64,000 bases of DNA, taken from NCBI GenBank assembly GCA_030762175.1, contig CM060841.1, forward strand, positions 14,795,001-14,859,000. The letters run 5' to 3'. The position numbers and the translations under genes are program-made. Shown piece by piece: positions 55,274-64,000 of this stretch. Source of the stretch: Metallyticus violacea. Lineage: Eukaryota > Arthropoda > Insecta > Mantodea > Metallyticidae. The first letter of the stretch is position 1. Every line of letters begins with the position of its first letter. The notes beneath the pieces were generated by a model that worked only from the letters and a program-made list of their open reading frames with translations, was not told the origin of the DNA and ran no database searches.

Positions 55274-56853
55274 TATATTACAGTTCATGACCGAAAACAA
55301 CTTTTTACAAAGAGTAGCCGAATATGATTGCCATCTATTGAGCGGGGATGTTAATCATTTTGATTTTAAAAGTCTAAAAAAAGCAGTTTATCCTGCTATT
55401 GAAATATTATCCTTCATTGTTTAGATGTCAGAAATATTCGAGGAATAAAATTTGGAATTAGAGTTTTTTTTAAAAAAAATACAAATATCATGCGTTATTC
55501 AATATATTAAAATACCAATTCAGATGGAACCTTTGTAATTAAAAAATAACAGAAAATCTATTTTTAAGATTTTATTTTAAACATTATCCATTCCTTTTAG
55601 GCTAATTATAAGATTATCTGGTTAATATCACATTTAATTCAAAATAAAATAATATATGACTTTAGCCATTCTGTTTGGATAATGTTACCATATTCTGAAC
55701 AAAATTAATGCTAGTTAATTTCGGCATTTGGCTTAACATATACATTTCTAAAGCGACAGTACGACACTGGCTAATAAAGATGCCCCTCAAAAGCATAACA
55801 CAAGATAAATAAGGGAGGTTTCTGAACTTTGGCGCTATGGTTATGTCATTAACTTCCGAGATAGTCATTTGTTTTCGAGTTGGAGTTTCGTTCATCACTT
55901 GTTTTATATGTTGTTTTCTGATTAGATTCTAATAATACAGCTTGTAGCCTACGTTGTAAGTTAACGTTTCAATTTATACATTTAAATCTTAACATATCAA
56001 TTTATATGTTGAGTTGTAGTTGTTTTTGTGCTTATCAACCAGAATTGTATCCTGAGGGTCTTGGATATGTGTTAGGTAAACTAAGTTTTAGGCTTCATGT
56101 TAGTTGTAAACTTATTAGCCACTGTATGCCGGTGATGCATTCATTATTGAGAAAGAGAATAAAACTAAAAATGTTAACGGCATGACTAGAATTAAACCAG
56201 CTGTTTGCGGAACATCAGCTTTTGTGTTACGCATTATGCCCAACAAGCTGTTAAGAACTCCCTCTAAAGTAGGCTACATTGTATTTAATCGGTCTTGGCT
56301 ACATAATGGGGGAAGGCAGTTAAAAGATGTTTCGTATTGCACCAGCAAATGATTAGTTAGAGATTTTAGGGATTTTATGCACTAAATCTTGCAAACGCTG
56401 ATAACGATCTGTGGAAAATAAACATTTCTGTGGTCGCAAGCCAATTTTCAAGACATTTTAAACCAATTTTTAACACCGGCCTATCAGCATCTGATGCCAA
56501 CATCACAAAACTGCATTATGTTTAGTTGTGGCCCACAGATTGCCTATCTCAAATTGCTTATATATGACATCTCTACACTCTCTGAAATTATTTCTGTGTA
56601 GTTCATTAACATCTGTATATAAAGCTACAAGAAGCATTTGATGATGGTAACAACAACTTAAAATAGAAAATGTAGACATTTCATTATTTTAAACTAGTCA
56701 TAACCAATTGACAAACGGAACAATTGCAACATGGTGGGTGTGTATGTCTCTATTACGTTAACCATGATATAGCTATTGCAATGTTCAGTAGGTTATGGTT
56801 TCTTTGATGAAATATTGGTTTCATTTGTCCCCTTAAAGATACATGCTGAAATG
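55274..56853. other. No gene seen
   Basis: AT-rich. The minus frame 55662-55898 has no recognised motif. Confidence 0.5.
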
Positions 56854-57150
56854 CCATACCAATGAATGAATTGTGTTTAACGCCCGTTTTTGCTACAGAG
56901 GCACCACAGGCGATGGACACTGGTGATACATGAAATGATATATTGGGAAAGGGTTTATTTTTAAGGAAGGAAACGTTCCAGGCCTAAGTTTAGGGTACCT
57001 CCCCGGCATTTGCCATTTATGAGGACTGAGGAAAACCTGGAAAAAACCTTAGTCAGGGAGGACGGTCCTGGCGGGATTTGAACCCCATACCTCCCGCTCA
57101 CGAGTCCGTAATTTAACGACCTCGGCCACCCGTGGCGGTTCCCATACCAA
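56854..57150 (-). mobile_element. SINE-2 copy 7, full length
   Basis: Flanked by CCATACCAA at 56854-56862 and 57142-57150 (9-bp target duplication). The SINE (56863-57141) shows a TGAATGAATTG tail on this strand, the GTTTAACGCCCGTTTTTGCT 3' end, the full body, and a head ending CCACCCGTGGCGG. In sense, the A box is intact and the B box is slightly changed (GGGTTCAAATCC). Confidence 0.93.
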
Positions 57151-57191
57151 GGCTATGTATAAAATCTATAAGACACTCTATATCTCCTTAC

Positions 57192-57296
57192 CAAGAAGGG
57201 CATCTTTTCCTAGACCTTTGTGTGTTCCATCCTTGTAGTTCATCTTGATCATCATCGGGGTCTGAAAGACTTCGGAGTTCCGTCTTTTGCATTTTC
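57192..57296 (-). CDS. Candidate internal exon of an unidentified gene (105 nt)
   Basis: On the minus strand the segment is preceded by TTAATCGATTGTTTCAG| (pyrimidine-containing acceptor) and followed by TTG|GTAAGG (consensus donor). It is GC-richer than its flanks and 105 nt long, a multiple of three. Two frames are open throughout. One gives KMQKTELRSLSDPDDDQDEL..., acidic and Ser-rich. The other gives KCKRRNSEVFQTPMMIKMNY then KDGTHKGLGKDALLG, which looks globular. I do not recognise either. No neighbouring exon found within the window. Chance splice-like signals cannot be excluded. Confidence 0.3.
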
Positions 57297-57529
57297 CTGA
57301 AACAATCGATTAATTGCATGAAATCATTTGCTAAGTGGCTGCTTTCTGTATAGCACTCCAGTGAAGTGTTCAATCATATAAAAATTAAAACAATAAAATA
57401 AGTGCAGTACTAATAAACTGCTGAATAATATTACCCATATATTTAAGTTATAAACTTGAGCTAAAACCGGTGGAAATCAATTACACAGTTGTGTTGTATT
57501 TGATTCGAATTTTCAGTACTTCTGCTGTG

Positions 57530-57690
57530 CTCAAGGGCTGGCCATTTGTGTCCACACTCCCAATGGAAGCACTTCCGGAAGGGAGTCACTGGCGGTCAGA
57601 ATGCACGGGCAGTGAAGCACATACTGCACACGAGTGCAGAGACAGCACCCGGAATCCGGCGCAGTCTCCTTTCTAAGGAGTTGTAGCCCC
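57530..57690. other. GC-richer unassigned patch
   Basis: Contrasts with the AT-rich surroundings (CACTTCCGGAAGGGAGTCAC, AGAGACAGCACCCGGAATCC). Frames are open on both strands (plus 57470-57676) but nothing is recognised. It could be an exon, a regulatory patch or an unfamiliar repeat. Confidence 0.3.
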
Positions 57691-57893
57691 TCAGAATTAC
57701 TTCCACCAGAACAAATGCTGGGGCAGAAATCTTTCGAAAACGCAAGTCACCGCTACACCGAACCTAACACCACTTTCGATCCTGTAACAAAACCAAAAGA
57801 ATAAAATTATATGAAATGGGAGAGGCGAAAATTCGTAGAAAGTAAATATCCATCTCAGCTTTCACCTGAGCGACCAAGGAGAAGCACGAAATA

Positions 57894-59181
57894 CGAAGGT
57901 AGGTCCAAAGTTTCGGGCCTAACCGTTTTCTAGGTATGATAAAGACATATTTCACTTTTAAATATAATTACCCTTTATTGCAATACACTTCTCACATCTT
58001 TGAATTAACATTTCAATCCCCCCACGCAAATAATCAGAAGTCTTATCTGCAACATGGACAAAAACAGCATCCATCACTTCTTTGTCACACTTAAATTTCC
58101 TTCCTCAAAGGTCCTTGTTGAATTTTGAGAAGAGGAAATAGTAACTGGGAGCCAGATCTAGGCTGTTGGGTAGATGGTCGATCTCTTTGAAGTCACATTT
58201 CTTCACAGCTTCCTTTGCAACAAGAGCTGTGTGCACAGGCAGGCGCGTTGTAGTGAAGAAGGCGCACACCACCACTCAGCTTTCCTCGTCTTTTCTCTTT
58301 GATGGAAGCCCGTAGTCTGTGCAATAAACCAGCATAGTACTCCCCACTTACTGTGGTGTTCCTCTCCTTGAAGTTAATGAAGAGTATTCCTTCACAGTCC
58401 CAAAAGATTGTGGCCATGATCTTCTTGGTTGAAAGAGTGACCTAGGCCTTTAGAGGCGGTGCTTCGCCAGGTTTACGTCATTCTTTGATTCTCTTTTGAT
58501 CAAGGGACCCTCTCACAGTAGAGGGCCATAGTTTGAGATCTTGTAACAATGGTTTGCAGAACTTCTCTTTTGTTGCCACGCCAGAGCTCCATAAATGCCT
58601 GACAACAGATGACTCGTTGCTGCTTTTGGACTGAGGAAAGAAGTCCAGGCACCCATCTTGCGTTAACCTTATTCATGTTTAAATGTTCATGAATAAATCA
58701 AAGGACTGTAGTTTTAGAAAAGGCCAACCTTGCTGCTATTTGTGCAACTTTAAGCCGCCGATCTTCCATAATTTCTCCTTTCACAAGAGCGATGTTTTCA
58801 GGAGTGAGCACCTCCAAGGACCGACCTGCACGCTCTTCATCTTCAATGCTTTCTGGACCCAATTGAAAAAAGAATTGGTCCATTCTTTTACGGTAGAATA
58901 TGAGGGGGGATGCTTCCCCATATACACCGTCCAATCGCTGTTTAATTTCATTTGGAGTAAGTTCTTTTGTGCTTAATAACAGCTCGATACTCCATTTTGA
59001 GCATGTCACAATCTTCTACACATACCCTTCTTTATGCAACTATATCTGAACAACTGAACACAGCGGAACGGAAGTTAAGCTGCAACTATTTGCTTAACAG
59101 ATAAGGTATGACACCAGATAAGTGTTTTGTGAAGGCGATGTTCTTTATCGGCGAGGCCGGAAACTTATGAACCTACCCTCG
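57894..59181 (-). mobile_element. Mariner copy 5, full length
   Basis: Left CGAAGGTAGGTCCAAAG and right (inverted) CGAGGGTAGGTTCATAAG, with TA duplications at 57892-57893 and 59182-59183. Length about 1.29 kb, the same plan as the copy at 26380. Confidence 0.95.
57952..59004 (-). pseudogene. Mariner transposase, inactivated
   Basis: Start codon at 59004 (MLKMEYRAV). After an early frame break the long frame reads ELTPNEIKQRLDGVYGEASP, RMDQFFFQLGPESIEDEERA, LTPENIALVKGEIMEDRRLK and IAARLAFSKTTVL. Then NKVNARWVPGLL, a damaged first-Asp region (VTRSQTMALYC-like), IFWDCEGILFINFKERNTTV, LLHYNAPA (second catalytic Asp changed to Tyr) and LDLAPSYYF (third Asp retained). It stops at 57952-57954. At least two catalytic motifs are damaged, so it is inactive. 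Confidence 0.88.
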
Positions 59182-59183
59182 TA

Positions 59184-62100
59184 ACATAACGGAAGGATGG
59201 CCGGCCTAAGGGATTTGAATGCAGGACATCCCGAGTACGACCACCTAGCAACAATTTCTGTGATTCACAACCAGTTTGTAAAGCATTCTTCAAAGTCTTT
59301 GTGCAAACTTGTTAAATATGTGAAAGTCGCAATACTAAACAAAATTACGGAAAACAGCAATTAAGTAAGCAGACAACTAAAATAGTTTTAAGATATGCTG
59401 CATTAAGTTTTACTTTGAAACTCATAGGACATTTAAAGAAGAGGGAAGATTCATGGAGCCAAAGTGGTCAAACTAGTTTACAATTCGCCGTCCTTAGAAT
59501 ATTTAAATACTCATTATAAGGAATAACGCAGACATGTTGTTTCCAATTAGTTGAAATTAGTTCGTTGTGGCAGTGCGGTTGACAACTATGGTCCGAATTA
59601 AGCAAATTCTTCATAGCTTAACGTTTTTACAATAGGTTATTTTTTCACAGAATCACTTGCGCAACTTTAAACACTCAATAAAATGCATTTTAAAACTTTT
59701 ATATTTAAAATAGGCCCTATCATTCGTTTATAATCAAAGATATAGGGAAATATTAAATAATGCATTGAGAAATTAGTTATATTTGTTGTACCCATGTTTT
59801 AACACACTCAACAACGAATCGTTTATTTTTTCTGCTTGCCGATAGACACACATCTAAGGATTGTATAGTTAGCAAGTCTTAATTTAGTCGTGGCATGTTC
59901 GATGGGTGGCAGTATCGTAATTTTATCTTAAACATTCTGGGAAGATAATAAAAAAAACTTTTCATTTAAAGACAGTATTTGGAGCTGTAAAGTGTTTACT
60001 TCTGTTTTCAACCCTATTTGTGCAAATTTTAGTTTGTCAAATATGAAACCTGGCTTTTCAAGCATTGTATAATATCAGACAAGTTTGATATGCCAATGCT
60101 GCTGATCGCAATGATGTGACGTAGATAGTTATGCGTAAGCTGGGAAAAGATCAGCCCGTCGCTTGTCATAACAGACACTTCCCACGCTGATGCCTGCATG
60201 TTGACGTCAGTCGAAGTTTGCTATTACGAGAACTAGAATAATTTCTGTCTTTGTGTTATTACGTGTAATTACAGGCTATTGGTGCCCCAGTATTATTAAT
60301 TACAGTACGTTATTGGCGTAAAAGCTACTGTAATGTATTGTTACCACTAGAAGTGAGAAATATAAAATCTGCAGAATAACCTCATACTCTAGGAGAACTT
60401 AAATTATCAGGACTGAAAGTGGAAGAATTACCGAAGCAGACCAGTTGGAAAATTTATTAAAAGACGTCAGACAGCTTTCTGTAACACAGGTTAAAACTTA
60501 TTATGAAATAAAACTAATGTTGCACGCATGTTATTAGCTATTCATCATCACAGCCCGGAAGTTAGGCAAAATGCCTTTTTTTATCAAGGTGGGTATACTT
60601 AAGAGTCAGATGTCTACTGACCCCAAACGAACATGCTTCTGTACATTTCGGATCGGTAGGTAGGGTCAGTTTTTATTTGACTTCTGTTGTCTATTTTAAA
60701 GTTTAAACTTTTTTTTTGCCTCTTTGGATCGTTATGGCTTTTTTCTGCCATTATTTACGCATTTTAAAAAGCAAAGTTATAAAATTAAATGGCACATTCA
60801 CCTGATAAAAATATCTATTGAGAATCTTGCTATAAATTTATTTCTTTTTAAGCAATCAAAACTTTCTCCTAAATCAATTTACTTAAGCTCCTAAAATAAC
60901 AGAACCTTCATCATTGAAAAGAACGCACAGTTACCTCGGGCATACAAATACCAGGAAATGGAGAGGATGAATATTCATTTTGAATAGTCCTGGCGAATGA
61001 TCTTGTATCGATCTGTGCAAGACAACTTCTCAGCTGGATAAATGTAACAAACAAGTGCAAGCGAGAAAGATGAGAGTGCAATAAACCGTTCCTATAATGT
61101 GTAGTACGGAAGTAAAAGAATACTAACTTGATTCCCCTATAAACGCATAAACAGAACATGACTTTGACAGAAACCGCTGCGTATCTTTTTTTCATTCGCC
61201 AGGACTATTCAAAACTACTTTATTTGTCTTGATCAACATTTCCATGATGTCCTGAAAGGCAAATGTTTTGTTGTAACTGGTATGAGTGCTTCCGAAATAG
61301 CTTGTTTAAATATACTCAAATCATTTCAGTGGAAGTAGAAGGTTCTTTTTCATGATGAAAGACGTTTTCTCTGACAAGCGGGTGACTATGTTAGTTGTTA
61401 TCTTGAAAAAAAAATTGTTGTTGCTTGTAACCAAGGAAAGTATGCTCTAGTACTTTAATTTGTAAGAAAGAAATTATTAAGTATCTTAAATATCTATTTT
61501 CGTTAATAATTAATATTATTACTCTTAGTTATCACTAATGTACAATTTTCAGATCGTTTCCTTGATTTTGGTTTGGAGTTTACCGCCGCATGTTAAATTT
61601 ATTAACCCAGTTATGGATTGTATTTTGTTTAAAACTAAATAATCTTTTCTCAATTTTCTAAAGTATATGTACCAATACATAAAACGTCCTGTGTTTGGCT
61701 GATCCTCGTTACATGTAATACCTACAACCTGTTCGCAATGCTACTGTTGAAAGTGACATAGTTAATAGTTTTACAAGAGAAATACGGTTTACAGAGCAAC
61801 ACGTGTTAACTAGTTCACAGCCCTATAACTGGAAATTGGATAGTGCAAGGTGTTACAGTGTCATTAGCGGTTGCTAATTGGTGTTAGTTGCCGCAGTAAC
61901 GCGAGAAGGCGGTAGGAAGGGCGTGGTGACCCACATCTAACCAGTTAAGACGGACGCTCACTGCTTGTTCCTTATTACAAGGAAAGAGAGCAAGCGTATT
62001 GCATGTCCCAAGAGAAAGATTAAAGCGCAAGAACAAGTCATTTTTCACTGTCATGTCTGCTGCTAGTGTTGACATAGGCAAAGCATACTATAAGTTTTAA

Positions 62101-62255
62101 CTACTAACTACTGTGTCATTTATTCCAGGTGGAACCTGAGAAACATCTGCATTATTTTTATATATTAACCTTACGTTAAGTTTTGAAAATTGCGAATTAG
62201 TTTTAACAATAATTAATTTTATACTTTAACGGTTATATTTTATCACAAGTAATAT
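59184..62255. other. Long stretch without recognised gene
   Basis: A weak tRNA-like scar lies on the minus strand at 59197-59260 (CATTCAAATCCC B-box-like). The rest is AT-rich. Open frames at 60911-61195 and 61884-62081 (minus) have no motif I recognise. Confidence 0.5.
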
Positions 62256-62260
62256 AGTAA

Positions 62261-62308
62261 GAGGGTCTGAGATTACCGATAAATTTATCTGGAAAACTCA
62301 GACCCTCG
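62261..62308. repeat. 48-bp nested palindrome
   Basis: GAGGGTCTGAG (62261-62271) is exactly reverse-complementary to CTCAGACCCTC (62298-62308). Between them lies CC-GATAAATTTATC-T-GG, itself a 12-bp palindrome flanked by CC/GG. The outer ends begin GAGGGT like the mariner and family A termini. Confidence 0.9.
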
Positions 62309-62872
62309 AGTGATATTTATTAGGAATATTTATTAGGACAATCTCACGAATAAAATAAGAATTTAAATATAGTTCCTCTAAACTTGGCTTACAAAATTGT
62401 AATAGCTGTATATTTGTACTTAACCCTTAAACAATCTTGCGACAGAAGAATGTCGAGTCAGTAATGCCAATAGAGAAGAGCAAAATAAAATATAGATTTA
62501 GGATTTTTCATGAATAGAATAAGAATTAAAGTGATATATATATTTTAAATTTGCGCACAGAATATTAACACTTGTATAAAATATTATACATATGAATATC
62601 TATTGTATTCATAAACCGTGAGACTGAAATGGACAAAAGTAGACCATTACAATCACAACCATTCCATTTTCTAATACCAACTGAGAGAGAAGATAACATA
62701 CAGTGTCTTTTTTCTTCTTCTTTGCATTCTGAGGTTTGGAATTCCTAATGATAAGATCGATTTGCACATTTGACGCATCACCAAAACGATTTGAAGAACC
62801 CTCCGTTTTGCGTTTGATTGTCGATTGTCCACGCTTTTGTTGTTATCAATAGCTCCCCACCGCCTGCAGCAA
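62309..62872. other. No gene seen
   Basis: AT-rich, no recognised element. Confidence 0.45.
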
Positions 62873-63162
62873 ACAGGTGGCCGAGGTCGTTAAGGCGCGG
62901 ACTTTTGAGCGGGAGGCTGGGGTTCGAATCCCGCCAGGATCGTCCTCCCGACTGAGGGTTTTTTTTCCAGGTTTTTCTCAGTCCTCATAAATGGCAATGT
63001 CGGGAGGTACTTTTAAACTTAGGCCTGGAACGATTCCTTCTTTTAAAAAAAAATCATTTCCCAATATATCATTTCATCTCATGTATCATGAGCATCCATC
63101 GCCTGTGGTGTCTCTGTAGCGAAAAACGGGCGTTAAACACTATTTACTCATTTATTTATTCA
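62873..63162 (+). mobile_element. SINE-2 copy 8
   Basis: Head AACAGGTGGCCGAGGTCGTT with A box and a perfect B box (GGGTTCGAATCCC). Body with T- and A-run expansions, 3' end CGGGCGTTAAACACTATTTA and an ATTT/ATTC-like tail. The first few head bases are missing. No target duplication resolved. Confidence 0.92.
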
Positions 63163-63555
63163 AAAGTGATCAGTGATGCGTGTTCAGGAATTATATAGTG
63201 GAGGTATAGAGTTGGCTGCACTGACCACAAGACAAATGCACTTCGCATGAAAAAACATATTTGATACTTTTCCCCATAATTTCACTCCGTAATCCGGCTG
63301 TGATTGGTCAAAACTCAAAAATGTGTTTCTTTTCATTGCTCGGTTTTAAGATGACATCACATGAGTGAAAACTCCTAATAATAATTTGAAACTTGAAGTA
63401 AATTCAGTTCCTTGTAGGCATGAATGTGGTCTTAATTACGACAAAGTCTTTCTCTATTACCGGGCTTCCAGAGTATGTCCTCACCGACACGGATTTTTGC
63501 GTTTCCACCCAAGACGACTCCCTTTCCCACACATGACCGTCTTCCTTCCTTGAAA
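63163..63555. other. No gene recognised
   Basis: Mixed composition, becoming GC-richer rightward. Overlapping open frames on both strands (63365-63553 plus, 63432-63663 minus) are not assigned. Confidence 0.4.
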
Positions 63556-63639
63556 CTTGCTGCTAGCGCCCGGGCGGTTAGCCAAACCCGAGCGACAGCG
63601 GAGAGAACGGAGTAACTTAGCCTCACCTCCTTTTCGTGA

Positions 63640-63648
63640 TATAAATAG
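63640..63648 (+). promoter_or_regulatory. Candidate core promoter (TATAAATAG)
   Basis: TATAAATAG follows a GC-rich patch (CTAGCGCCCGGGCGGTTAGC at about 63564, GAGCGACAGCGGAGAGAACG) and precedes TTCACTGT, an initiator-like match about 20-30 bases downstream. An ATG at 63669 opens a short frame. Suggestive only. Confidence 0.3.
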
Positions 63649-63712
63649 AGACGGGCAATTCACTGTAATGAGGGCATTGTTAGGCGGGAGAAATATTGTA
63701 ACTGTGGAAATG

Positions 63713-63871
63713 TGCTCTTATTCCAATTCGCAACTAATTCATACACACACACGCTAACATAATTTGTCGGCTAACCTGGGGCAAATCCTAGAAACTGGTG
63801 GAACCAGTGATTTAGCAAGTAAATCATTGTTATGTGACAAACTGCTCTTATTCCAATTCGCAACTAATTCA
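63713..63871. repeat. 29-bp direct repeat pair
   Basis: An identical 29-bp sequence (starting TGCTCTTATTCCAATTCGCA) occurs at 63713-63741 and 63843-63871, 130 bp apart. Related TTGTAACTGTGG/TTGTAATTGTGG stretches nearby suggest a diverged duplication. Confidence 0.9.
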
Positions 63872-63937
63872 GCGAATAAACCATTGTAATTGTGGCCAAT
63901 TTTCTATAATTCCGGCAGGGGGAAAAAAAAGTATGAA

Positions 63938-64000
63938 GATGATAGAGTTCGAATTCACTATCTTCACAAGTGAAGCGTGACGCTCTAATCGCCTGAGCTA
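63938..64000 (-). repeat. tRNA-like SINE head, cut by window end
   Basis: The minus strand reads TAGCTCAGGCGATTAGAGCG (strong A box) and, about 30 bases on, GAATTCGAACTC (B box). This is the head of a tRNA-derived SINE or a decayed tRNA copy different from SINE-1 and SINE-2. The 5' end lies beyond the window. Confidence 0.55.

Overview
This window looks like repeat-rich, AT-rich (about two thirds A+T by eye) intergenic or intronic DNA from an insect with a large genome. No intact protein-coding gene was found. The transposon remnants (mariner, Tc1, DUF4817-type transposases, Harbinger, hAT) and two tRNA-derived SINE families resemble repeats I associate with cockroaches and termites (Blattodea). 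That placement is a recollection about repeat families, not a demonstrated identity.

Layout. 1-13 kb: quiet AT-rich DNA with two copies of a DUF4817-type DNA transposon (family A; 1301-2162 and 8036-8872), four copies of SINE-1 (the one at 9205-9521 has a 13-bp target duplication), a TATA-box/short-first-exon candidate at 7221-7351, and a long TAG microsatellite. 13.7-18.4 kb is a nested transposon cluster: a TIR element (13736-14762), a family A copy fused to a mariner 3' end (15468-16355), and a Harbinger-like remnant with a SINE-2 inside it (16707-17560). 19-28 kb: SINE-2, SINE-1, a family A copy with extra internal repeats, a candidate MITE, a hAT transposase remnant and a nearly complete dead mariner (26380-27662). 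29-39 kb: a tRNA-like repeat, family A (30432-31299), a SINE-2 with a 16-bp target duplication, a mariner inserted in a TIR element (33755-34993), and family A again (38366-39147). 39-52 kb: DUF4817-type fragments, SINE-2 copies, a Tc1-like element with roughly 65-bp inverted ends (45870-47300), and an inverted SINE-1 pair. 52-64 kb: a self-complementary microsatellite, two more mariners, SINE-2 copies, a 105-nt exon-like segment on the minus strand (57192-57296) flanked by splice-like signals, a 48-bp nested palindrome, and a GC-richer promoter-like patch near the right end.

Function. The coding remnants are transposases broken by stops, frameshifts, lost catalytic residues or internal deletions. 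SINE-1 and SINE-2 have internal RNA polymerase III promoter boxes and would depend on a LINE elsewhere in the genome to move. The only host-gene signals are the promoter/first-exon candidates and the 105-nt segment, all unconfirmed. I found no CRISPR array, operon, rRNA, functional tRNA or other organised gene system.
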